Positions 1 to 6,867 of a DNA stretch of 14,175 nt are shown here, in pieces. The notes under the pieces are model-generated. The model was not told where the DNA came from. It was given only the letters and a program-made list of their open reading frames with translations, and searched no databases. Positions within the stretch are counted from its first letter, which is position 1; each line of letters starts with the position of its first letter. Origin of the DNA: CAYYGL01 sp964471235 (lineage in GTDB: Bacteria; Calditrichota; Calditrichia; RBG-13-44-9; J075); contig CAYYGL010000127.1 of the NCBI GenBank assembly GCA_964471235.1, positions 1-14,175 of the forward strand. Direction: 5' to 3'. A program made the position numbers and the translations under genes.

Positions 1-68
1 CTCGTACTTGAAAGAGGTAAACCGTTACATAGCAAACCAACCTAAATTTAACATCTAAATTAGCAACT

Positions 69-437
69 CTAAAGTTCCTTTGTTTTTTGTTTCTTTTTTG
101 GAATTTTAGCTCCTGATTTTTTTGCTTCATTTGATTTATCTCTTCGTTGAGGCTCCTCTCCCTCAACAGATAACCCCAGGAATTTCTCTTCTTTCTGGAT
201 TAATTTTTCCAGAACATCCTCGATATTCTTATATAAATCAAGACGTGTGACTGAATTATGCACCGCACTTGTCAAGCCAGAGCGTTCAGAGATCGGAATC
301 ACATCTGAAGATTCTCCGTCATGCGAACGACCAACATTAAGTTTCTGTATATATCCACGGAACGCTGTTCCAATAACGACAAGGGATAACAAAAGCACAA
401 AAATAGCGAATATTTGAATCGAAAGAATGGCATTCAT
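69..437 (-). CDS. Small single-pass membrane protein with basic tail, unknown function
   Basis: I do not recognise this 122-residue protein. It starts with a hydrophobic segment (about residues 4-26, ILSIQIFAIFVLLLSLVVIG), so it is probably a single-pass membrane protein anchored at its N-terminus. A hydrophilic middle follows. The last 25 residues are very lysine-rich (KKSGAKIPKKKQKTKEL at the end), consistent with a cytoplasmic tail that could touch nucleic acid or acidic lipid; that role is inference. The ATG is at 437 and directly abuts the TAA of the upstream frameshifted gene (438-440), so the two were probably co-transcribed and translationally coupled. The stretch is visibly richer in A/T than the genes from 891 onward, which may indicate accessory origin. 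The coding call rests on frame length, the membrane segment and the tight junction with its neighbour. Confidence 0.6.
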   Translation of the reverse strand: MNAILSIQIFAIFVLLLSLVVIGTAFRGYIQKLNVGRSHDGESSDVIPISERSGLTSAVHNSVTRLDLYKNIEDVLEKLIQKEEKFLGLSVEGEEPQRRDKSNEAKKSGAKIPKKKQKTKEL

Positions 438-645
438 TTAAACTCTCCCGGCTTGATGGGATGCAATAATAGCTCCAATTAAACCCAAAATTGAAATTAT
501 CGGCAGGATAACATACCAGCATTGGTGGAAAAAGAGTTCCGATTTTGCCACTGCTCTTTAAAAAATCCGTTAACACAGATCCGATAACCAAAAATGAAGC
601 GGTCTGTAGAATTGATGCGACTCGTTCCCAACTTTTTGAATTCAT
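438..645 (-). pseudogene. Frameshifted small two-helix membrane protein gene
   Basis: Reading the minus strand from the ATG at 645 gives MNSKSWERVASILQTASFLV, then IGSVLTDFLKSSGKIGTLF. The frame then loses its coding character at a T5 run (A5 on the plus strand, 529-533). Dropping one T restores a plausible continuation, HQCWYVILPIISILGLIGAI, then IASHQAGRV and TAA at 438-440. The repaired product is 68 residues with two hydrophobic segments (about 16-29 and 43-61) and a short basic C-terminus. The restored stop is followed with no gap by the ATG of the next gene at 437, which supports the repaired frame as the ancestral one. The defect could be a real mutation, a programmed slip on the homopolymer, or a sequencing error. 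I recognise no family. An in-frame TAG at 652-654 limits upstream extension. Confidence 0.55.
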
Positions 646-812
646 CCCGGACTACTCTTCTTTTAATCCTTCTTTAAATAATTTACAACAGTCAATTGAA
701 TTTTCCAACTCAATCGACTCATTTTACTTACAACTCAATATGATAATGCATCATTTCGAATGACTATATAAATATAATACTGAGCCAAACCACAGCGGAA
801 TAAAAATTTGAT
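646..812. other. AT-rich divergent intergenic region, no clear gene
   Basis: This stretch separates the minus-strand membrane pair from the plus-strand moxR promoter. It is A/T-rich and broken by stops in all frames that I read. A 19-codon minus-strand reading frame (663-722) and a short Glu/Lys-rich frame ending at 652-654 are present, but neither has enough length or context to call. A weak purine-rich sequence (minus strand, AAGAAGAG) lies roughly 9-17 bases before the ATG at 645 and may serve as its ribosome site. I see no convincing promoter for the membrane pair here. Confidence 0.4.
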
Positions 813-841
813 TTGACAACACCACCGGCAATCATTATTAT
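813..841 (+). promoter_or_regulatory. Sigma-70-type promoter for moxR
   Basis: TTGACA at 813-818 is separated by exactly 17 bases from TATTAT at 836-841, a consensus -35 and a five-of-six -10. Transcription would begin near 848. That leaves about 40 bases of leader before the ATG at 891, but only about 13 bases before the ATG at 861, which has no Shine-Dalgarno sequence. Confidence 0.7.
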
Positions 842-890
842 CATTGTTCTTAAATTTTAGATGAAATGCACTCAAACTCAAGAAGGATTT

Positions 891-1895
<1,005 letters not shown>

Positions 1896-1916
1896 TCAAC
1901 CGGGGGAACATAATTT

Positions 1917-2474
1917 ATGGGAAAGATAAAACCATATCCGCCGGTTAAATTAATCGCGGCAGTCACCGTCTCCCAACTCTCCCTCTGGCAAGACCTCAAG
2001 CCCCTGCTGGAATCCCGCTTCTCCCCCATTGACACCGCCCTGGATTGGTTTGACTTTACCTTTACCGACTATTACCGGGAAGAAATGGGGGCGGATCTGA
2101 AAAAACGGATGATTTCGTTCCAAAAATTAATCCCGGCAGAGGAATTACCGGCAATTAAAATTTTTAGCAATCAATTAGAAGAGCGGTTTAAACAAGCAGG
2201 CAGACGCCGGGTTAACATTGACCCCGGGTATATCTGCCAGGCAAAATTGATTCTGGCAACCACCAAAGATTTTATCCATCGCATTTACCTGGGCAGCGGA
2301 ATCTTCGGGGACTTACACCTGCGCCTCCGACATGGGAAATATGAACCGCTGGAATGGACCTACCCGGATTACCAACAGCCCCAGGTGCTGGCGTATTTTA
2401 CCAAGGTTCGTGATGTCTACCTGGAGCAATTGGGACTGGATTGGAACGGGGAAGGAGTGGGGAAAGAGGAATGA
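1917..2474 (+). CDS. DUF4416 family protein
   Basis: This 185-residue cytoplasmic protein matches the DUF4416 family as I recall it. Signature stretches are the N-terminal PVKLIAAVTVS (9-19), DFTFTDYYREEMG (46-58), RRRVNIDPGY (96-105), ATTKDFIHRIYLG (114-126) and WTYPDY (147-152). There is no signal peptide or membrane segment. The biochemical function of the family is not established; the conserved His, Asp and Tyr residues suggest a binding or catalytic pocket, but that is inference. The ATG at 1917 is preceded by a good ribosome site (GGGGGAA, 1902-1908). The gene begins 21 bases after the moxR stop, so it is very likely co-transcribed with moxR. The last residues are Gly/Glu-rich and probably disordered. 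Confidence 0.88.
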   Translation: MGKIKPYPPVKLIAAVTVSQLSLWQDLKPLLESRFSPIDTALDWFDFTFTDYYREEMGADLKKRMISFQKLIPAEELPAIKIFSNQLEERFKQAGRRRVNIDPGYICQAKLILATTKDFIHRIYLGSGIFGDLHLRLRHGKYEPLEWTYPDYQQPQVLAYFTKVRDVYLEQLGLDWNGEGVGKEE

Positions 2475-2481
2475 GTGGCGG

Positions 2482-2545
2482 TCACAACGTGCGGCCGTCG
2501 GAATTGTGTAATCAGTGAGCCAGCCGCAACGTGGTCACGTTGTGA
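2482..2545. repeat. Inverted repeat / hairpin after the DUF4416 gene
   Basis: TCACAACGTG (2482-2491) and CACGTTGTGA (2536-2545) are perfect 10-base inverted copies. An inner CGGC (2492-2495) can also pair with GCCG (2523-2526) if 9 bases bulge out on the right. It begins only 8 bases after the DUF4416 stop codon, so it could end or stabilise that transcript. There is no T-tract after it, so it is not a standard intrinsic terminator. It could equally be a small REP-like palindromic element. Confidence 0.5.
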
Positions 2546-2683
2546 TATTCAGTACGTCAGTATTCAGTAGATCAGCAATTGGTGGGCAATATAGGAGGAC
2601 CCTTACGTTTCACACATCACGTTTCCCAACGGAACACACAACACGAAATTACTCGTTACTCATTACGTTTTACATCTCACGCT
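2546..2683. repeat. Short direct repeats in the purM upstream region
   Basis: Two families of short direct repeat lie here. TATTCAGTA occurs at 2546-2554 and 2561-2569, with similar CGTCAG and GATCAG tails. A 21-base element beginning TTACGTTT occurs at 2603-2623 and again at 2663-2683, exactly 60 bases apart, with 17 of 21 positions identical. The sequence is rich in CACG/ACGTTT words and has no coding potential that I can see. No clear sigma-70 promoter for purM stands out within it. Confidence 0.45.
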
Positions 2684-2694
2684 GCACATGAAAC

Positions 2695-2701
2695 AGGAGA
2701 G
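2695..2701 (+). promoter_or_regulatory. Ribosome binding site deciding the purM start
   Basis: AGGAGAG lies 7 bases before the TTG at 2709. No comparable sequence precedes the in-frame ATG at 2688, inside whose reading frame this site falls. It is the main reason for choosing TTG as the start. Confidence 0.6.
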
Positions 2702-2708
2702 ACCGACT

Positions 2709-3710
2709 TTGGCAAAACCAACCACTTATAAATCCGCCGGGGTGGATATTGAAAAGGCGGAGCGCTCTTTAGAGCGGCTGAAAGCGGAAATTGAATCCAC
2801 CCACACCAGACAGGTGCTGTCCGGGGTAGGATTATTCGGCGGTTTCTACGACCTCGGCGATGTTCCGCTTTCCCATCCGGTGCTGGTCTCTTCTACCGAC
2901 GGGGTGGGCACCAAGCTGAAGATTGCCATACTTACCGGGCGCCACGAGACCATCGGGCAGGACCTGGTCCACCATTGCATCAATGATATTGCCGTCAGCG
3001 GCGCCCGTCCGTTGTTTTTTTTGGATTATTTTGCCAGCGGCAAACTGGAACCGGGCGTGTACGAATCGGTCATCCGGGGGATTACCATTGCCTGCAAAAA
3101 TGCCGGGATTCCCCTGATCGGCGGTGAAACAGCGGAAATGCCCGATTTTTACCAGCCCGGCGATTACGACCTGTGTGGCACCATCGTGGGTATTGTGGAA
3201 AAGGAACGGATTATGAATGGTGCGGCAATTGAAAAAGGCGATGTGCTGATGGGCGTCAGTAGCAATGGCTTGCACACCAACGGATTTACCCTGGCGCGAA
3301 AAGTACTGCTCCCCCGCTTCCCACTCGACGAACCCATACCGGAACTGGGGCATCCTCTAACCGATGAACTGCTGAGGATTCACACCAACTACTTTCCCCT
3401 GATTTCACAAGTGCTCGAACAAATGACGGTTCATGGCATTGCCCATATTACCGGTGGAGGGCTGAAAAAAAACACCCGTCGATTGCTCCGGGAAGGGCTT
3501 TCGCTGTACATTGATTGGGATAGCTGGGACCCGCCCCCCATTTTCAAACTGATTCAAAAAACCGGGAACGTTCCCGAAGAAGACATGCGCCGGACCTTTA
3601 ATATGGGCATCGGATTGGTTTTTATTGTACCCGAAAGGGAAGTGGAACCACTGCTGTCTTTGGGGCAATCCATCGGAGAAAAGATATTGAAGATTGGGGA
3701 AGTTGGGTAA
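2709..3710 (+). CDS. purM: Phosphoribosylformylglycinamidine cyclo-ligase (AIR synthetase)
   Basis: PurM closes the imidazole ring in de novo purine synthesis: FGAM plus ATP gives AIR, ADP and phosphate. It acts in the cytoplasm as a homodimer. The 333-residue product is full length. Diagnostic stretches, numbered from the TTG start: TYKSAGVD near the N-terminus, STDGVGTKLK (62-71), FLDYFASGKL (104-113), GGETAEMP (138-145), HITGGGL (246-252) and RTFNMGIGL (295-303). These match both the N-terminal and C-terminal AIRS domains. An upstream in-frame ATG at 2688 would add seven residues (MKQERPT). The TTG has an AGGAGAG site at proper spacing and gives MAKPTTYKSAGVD, close to the usual PurM start, so I prefer it. 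No other purine gene is in the window; the gene stands alone between two intergenic regions. Confidence 0.95.
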   Translation: MAKPTTYKSAGVDIEKAERSLERLKAEIESTHTRQVLSGVGLFGGFYDLGDVPLSHPVLVSSTDGVGTKLKIAILTGRHETIGQDLVHHCINDIAVSGARPLFFLDYFASGKLEPGVYESVIRGITIACKNAGIPLIGGETAEMPDFYQPGDYDLCGTIVGIVEKERIMNGAAIEKGDVLMGVSSNGLHTNGFTLARKVLLPRFPLDEPIPELGHPLTDELLRIHTNYFPLISQVLEQMTVHGIAHITGGGLKKNTRRLLREGLSLYIDWDSWDPPPIFKLIQKTGNVPEEDMRRTFNMGIGLVFIVPEREVEPLLSLGQSIGEKILKIGEVG

Positions 3711-3904
3711 CCCCGGGGACCTTCTGCTCTCTCCTTGGCCCGATCCCGGGGAAGTGACTTCACCATGCTCCCAATGAATATCGATAACCCCCTCGGAAGG
3801 ATCGGAACATGTTAACAGTGCATGGGAATGAGATTCTCAACCGATTATTCGGAATGACCAAAATGGGCAAATAGCTGAATCGTTATTTTTCTTCAAAAAA
3901 CCCC

Positions 3905-3933
3905 TTGACATTTTCATTTTGAATCGATATACT
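3905..3933 (+). promoter_or_regulatory. Sigma-70-type promoter for the sugar operon
   Basis: TTGACA at 3905-3910, a 17-base spacer and TATACT at 3928-3933 form a near-consensus promoter. Transcription would start near 3940, about 40 bases before the operator at 3981-3996. Bound repressor would then act as a roadblock, or by looping to the second operator at 6836-6851. Confidence 0.65.
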
Positions 3934-3970
3934 CTTTTGAGCGTAAGTGATTTCCATTTGCGCTTCTTTT

Positions 3971-4000
3971 TTGACAACCTTCTAAAACGTTTTAAACAAT
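3971..4000 (+). promoter_or_regulatory. Possible second promoter with the operator in its spacer
   Basis: A second TTGACA (3971-3976) lies 18 bases before AACAAT (3995-4000), a four-of-six -10 match. The operator at 3981-3996 would fill the spacer and block RNA polymerase directly, a classical arrangement for LacI-family repressors. The weak -10 makes this less certain than the promoter at 3905-3933. Confidence 0.3.
3981..3996. promoter_or_regulatory. LacI-family operator upstream of the sugar operon
   Basis: The sequence is TCTAAAACGTTTTAAA. Its core TAAAACGTTTTA (3983-3994) is a perfect palindrome centred on CG, typical of LacI/PurR-family operators, where the hinge helix inserts at a central CpG. 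A near-identical site precedes the lacI-type gene at 6836-6851. The assignment to that regulator is inferred from this pairing. Confidence 0.6.
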
Positions 4001-4051
4001 TTAAAAAGACTTTCCTAATCCCCTTGTAATTCGTTCCGAATCTGATAAGCC

Positions 4052-5428
4052 ATGAATAAGATTGAACAGTTTATTTCAAAAATCGCGATTACCCCTTCTG
4101 CGGTACTTAAACATGGTGAGGTCTATCAAGTCACCCATGAAGAAGAGAACCTGACCCCGGTAACTTTTCATATTCGCCCCAACCGATTGATACTCCCCTT
4201 GCGGGAAGGAGAATTAATTGAGGACCCATATCGCATTCCGGCGGACACAACATATTCCCTCACCTATCCGGGAACTGCTTCTTCCAAATGTATTGTGGTT
4301 TACCAGGATGATATCAACTTCTTTATCGGTGGAAAGCCTTCTTATGAATATACCCGGATCGAACTGCAGCGCCGCAATGAAGATGAATTCGATCTCTCAT
4401 TCATTTCGAACGTTCATGAATATTATCTGATACCGTTTACAAACGATTGGAGAGATGCTGCGGATCAATTCAAGGAAATCCTTGGAACTCAACAGGCAGC
4501 GGCGCCCCAAAGCCCCCCGAAATACTTATTGCAGCTTGGGGTCATTCGTCCCACCGGGGAGACCCATATTCGCAATTTCAAAGAATTTCTTCCCATCGTG
4601 GAGCTATTTCATGAGCATTTTGGTGACGGACATATCATCCATTTTTTCGGTACCAACAAAGATGGTTACGACCGCATGTTTCCGGATTACACCATAGACC
4701 CGGCACTGGGGGGCGAAAAGGCATTCGCTGCGGTTTTGCAGGAAATAAAATCCCGCAACCTGTTCAGCAGTCAACATTACAACCCCCGCCTGGCAGATAC
4801 CGATTGGGTCCGCCAGAACCCTGACTATCGATCCGGAATTGTACGCAACAATGGGGAGGAGGTGATTGAACCGTATGCCGGGCAATATCATTACGTGATG
4901 AATCTCAACGATGAAAAGTGGTACCGGCGCTCCATGGAAACGGTCGATTACCTGATCGATGTGGGTTTTGATTACCTGGAGATCGATCAGTTTGTTTACC
5001 AGCGTAATTTTTATCATCCGGATAAACCCCTGGCACTGGGGTATAAACGCATGTTGGAAGATTTTCAACAACGCAATCAAAAATATTGGGTGGAAGGGTT
5101 GTCAGATATTTTTCGCCTTCCCCCGGGGAATTTTTGCCAGATTCTAATCCGGGATCGCTCTCAGTTGTGGGAGAACGGCGAAAACCGGCGGGGGTATCCG
5201 TACGGCAGAACCTATGCCGATTTTTTCATGTATCTCTGGCCGGACACGGAAGTTTCTTATCAGATTTTCACCGAGCATAAACTTTTTGACAAAATCGATG
5301 AACGGTTTAGGAAAGCAAAAGAAATCCATGCTGCCGTGTATGATATTGAACTCGGTTTTTATGATGAGTCTTATATCCCTAATTTAAAAAGACTTATCCA
5401 GGTATTGGAGCATCATGAATCCCATTAA
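4052..5428 (+). CDS. DUF6259-like / clan GH-D-type TIM-barrel glycosidase-like protein
   Basis: This 458-residue protein has no signal peptide, so it should act on an intracellular glycoside. Residues about 1-130 look like a beta-sandwich domain ending in YYLIPFTNDWRDAADQF, a linker type I associate with DUF6259 and related GH36-like enzymes. From about 158 on, alternating strands and helices suggest a TIM barrel: YLLQLGVIRPTGE, HIIHFFGTNKDGYD, then NLFSSQHYNPRL (237-248). The strand GFDYLEIDQF (305-314) holds Asp312 at the place where clan GH-D enzymes carry the nucleophile. WVEGLSD (346-352) could hold the acid/base. These catalytic roles are inference. The gene follows a promoter and LacI-type operator and overlaps the next gene by 14 bases. 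The exact family and substrate are uncertain; an isomerase-like or inactive barrel is possible. Confidence 0.6.
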   Translation: MNKIEQFISKIAITPSAVLKHGEVYQVTHEEENLTPVTFHIRPNRLILPLREGELIEDPYRIPADTTYSLTYPGTASSKCIVVYQDDINFFIGGKPSYEYTRIELQRRNEDEFDLSFISNVHEYYLIPFTNDWRDAADQFKEILGTQQAAAPQSPPKYLLQLGVIRPTGETHIRNFKEFLPIVELFHEHFGDGHIIHFFGTNKDGYDRMFPDYTIDPALGGEKAFAAVLQEIKSRNLFSSQHYNPRLADTDWVRQNPDYRSGIVRNNGEEVIEPYAGQYHYVMNLNDEKWYRRSMETVDYLIDVGFDYLEIDQFVYQRNFYHPDKPLALGYKRMLEDFQQRNQKYWVEGLSDIFRLPPGNFCQILIRDRSQLWENGENRRGYPYGRTYADFFMYLWPDTEVSYQIFTEHKLFDKIDERFRKAKEIHAAVYDIELGFYDESYIPNLKRLIQVLEHHESH

Positions 5429-6815
5429 AAAAATTGGCATCATCCATTACCGCGCCGGAAGAACCGATGGGGTTTCCCTGGAGATGGAAAAGCGCAAAAC
5501 CATTCTTCAGCAATTGGGCTGCGAGGTAAAAATCATCTCCGGTCCGCTCCAAAACGGCAGCGATTTCATCATCGAGGAACTGGAATTTGATACGCCGGCA
5601 ATCCGGGAAATAAAAGAAAACGCATTCGCTTATTTTAACCAAACCACCCTCTCCCCTGCCCAATTGCTCCACCGCATTCAGCAAATCTCCTCTCAAATTG
5701 AATCCGCCTTTCTCCAATATCATCAACAGGAAAAATTTGACGCTCTCCTGGTTCATAACATCTTCTCTCATGGCCGGCATATTGCCGCAGCATCGGCTTT
5801 TACCAGGATTGCCCAAAAAACAGAACTCCCCATTATCTCCACCAATCATGATTATTACTGGGAACGGGAAGAGTATCAGCACCCCACATCCCCGGAAATA
5901 CAAGAGTATTTGACCACCTATATTCCGCCCAAGTTGCCCAATATCACCCACGTCAGTATCAACAGTATCGCCCGGGAGAGGCTGCTGGAATTGCGGGGGA
6001 TCGACTCGGTGGTGTTTCCGGATATTTTTGACTTTTGCCAGCCACAGTGGCAGCCGCACCAATTTAATTCCGATTTCCTGAAAACCATCGGTGTGCAGCC
6101 GCATGATCTGATAGTGCTGCAGGCAACTCGTATCGTGCAGCGGAAAGGGATTGAGCTGGCAATTCACTTTGTGGAAGAACTCTCCCGCCGAAAACGGGAA
6201 TTTATTGGGAAATCACTCTATAACGGAAAGAAAATTTTTGGGGACAGTGAAATTATCTTTTTGTTAGCCGGTTATGCAGAAGATTCTGCCAAATCTTACC
6301 TGGAAAAATTAAAACGGGAAATTCGGAGGAAAAACATCCGGGCAAAATTCGTTCATCGGTATATCGGGGCGCAGCGAAGTGCAGGTCCTCCTAAAATTTA
6401 CAGCCTGTGGGATGCTTACGTCTATGCGGATTTGATTACCTATCCCAGTTTGTATGAAGGCTGGGGAAATCAATTCATCGAAGCGGTATTTGCCCGGAAA
6501 CCGGTGGTGCTGTTTGAATACCCGGTTTTTGAAAGAGACATCCAACCGGAAGGATATGCGTACATCTCCCTGGGGAACCAATATGATACCCGGGAAGATG
6601 GATTGGCGGTTATTCCCCGGTTAACCATGCACAAAGCCGTGGAGAGCGCTGTCAAATGGTTGCTTTCCGATGAAACCCCACAAATTTTAGAACATAACGC
6701 TGCCCTCGGAAAACAATTTCATGATTACGCTGTGATGAGACAATTTTTGTCCCAAAGATTAATCTGCGGACCCGAACGGGCAATGAGAGCGATGCCGGAA
6801 GTGGCGCATCGTTGA
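5415..6815 (+). CDS. GT4-like (GT-B fold) glycosyltransferase
   Basis: This 466-residue protein is a retaining GT-B glycosyltransferase, most like family GT4, which moves a sugar from an activated donor. The N-terminal Rossmann half opens with IGIIHYRAGRTDGVSLEMEK (7-26), and STNHDYYWEREEY follows near 140-152. In the donor half, LQATRIVQRKGIELA is the usual start of the C-terminal domain, and YPSLYEGWGNQFIEAV contains the E-x7-E motif (Glu348 and Glu356). It has no signal peptide or membrane segment. The TDGVSLE-type N-terminus reminds me of cytosolic GT4 enzymes such as mannosylglucosylglycerate synthases, but I cannot confirm that. The ATG overlaps the previous gene by 14 bases and has GGAG at 5407-5410, so the two genes are coupled. 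The stop codon lies in the loop of a terminator hairpin. Confidence 0.8.
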   Translation: MNPIKKIGIIHYRAGRTDGVSLEMEKRKTILQQLGCEVKIISGPLQNGSDFIIEELEFDTPAIREIKENAFAYFNQTTLSPAQLLHRIQQISSQIESAFLQYHQQEKFDALLVHNIFSHGRHIAAASAFTRIAQKTELPIISTNHDYYWEREEYQHPTSPEIQEYLTTYIPPKLPNITHVSINSIARERLLELRGIDSVVFPDIFDFCQPQWQPHQFNSDFLKTIGVQPHDLIVLQATRIVQRKGIELAIHFVEELSRRKREFIGKSLYNGKKIFGDSEIIFLLAGYAEDSAKSYLEKLKREIRRKNIRAKFVHRYIGAQRSAGPPKIYSLWDAYVYADLITYPSLYEGWGNQFIEAVFARKPVVLFEYPVFERDIQPEGYAYISLGNQYDTREDGLAVIPRLTMHKAVESAVKWLLSDETPQILEHNAALGKQFHDYAVMRQFLSQRLICGPERAMRAMPEVAHR

Positions 6816-6827
6816 GCCACTTTTTTT
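6799..6827 (+). terminator. Intrinsic terminator overlapping the glycosyltransferase stop
   Basis: AAGTGGC (6799-6805) pairs perfectly with GCCACTT (6816-6822) around a 10-base loop, and a T7 run covers 6821-6827. The TGA stop of the glycosyltransferase (6813-6815) is in the loop, so a ribosome finishing translation would cover the hairpin. It separates the two-gene operon from the lacI-type gene. Confidence 0.8.
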
Positions 6828-6835
6828 CGTAAATC

Positions 6836-6851
6836 TCTAAAACCTTTTAGA
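6836..6851. promoter_or_regulatory. LacI-family operator upstream of the lacI-type gene
   Basis: TCTAAAACCTTTTAGA has perfect 7-base half-sites (TCTAAAA and TTTTAGA) around CC. It differs from the site at 3981-3996 in only two of 16 positions. It lies just after the terminator and 17 bases before the ATG at 6868, as expected for autoregulation. Confidence 0.6.
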
Positions 6852-6867
6852 AAATTTAAGAGACGTC

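Larger units (their letters stand above)
3711..4051 (+). other. Intergenic control region of the sugar locus
   Basis: This 341-base region between purM and the glycosidase-like gene contains no gene that I can support. Its left part has a G/C-rich near-palindrome just after the purM stop (CCCCGGGG at 3711-3718 and TCCCGGGG further on), without a T-tract. The right part is A/T-rich and holds two TTGACA-type promoter candidates and a LacI-type operator, listed separately. The leader before the ATG at 4052 lacks a strong Shine-Dalgarno sequence. Confidence 0.6.

Noticed and set aside
663..722. A 19-codon minus-strand frame (MSRLSWKIQLTVVNYLKKD) and an overlapping Glu/Lys-rich frame ending at 652-654
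   Set aside because: Both are too short, neither has a clear ribosome site or family, and chance is a sufficient explanation in A/T-rich DNA.
545..763. A 72-codon plus-strand frame
   Set aside because: It lies opposite the frameshifted minus-strand gene and in A/T-rich spacer, has no ribosome site, and its sequence looks like antisense shadow.
848..861. TCTTAAATTTTAGA before moxR, resembling the LacI-type operator
   Set aside because: It is two bases shorter with a different centre, sits in A/T-rich sequence, and moxR has no expected link to the sugar regulator.
861..890. ATG at 861 as the moxR start
   Set aside because: It lies only about 13 bases after the predicted transcript start and has no ribosome site, while the ATG at 891 does.
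2471..2518. A 15-codon frame overlapping the DUF4416 stop (ATGA overlap)
   Set aside because: The product (MSGGHNVRPSELCNQ) is very short and its coding sequence contains one arm of the inverted repeat.
2591..2600. ATAGGAGGAC, a strong Shine-Dalgarno-like word upstream of purM
   Set aside because: No start codon lies at a useful distance, and purM has its own site at 2695-2701; probably chance or a remnant.
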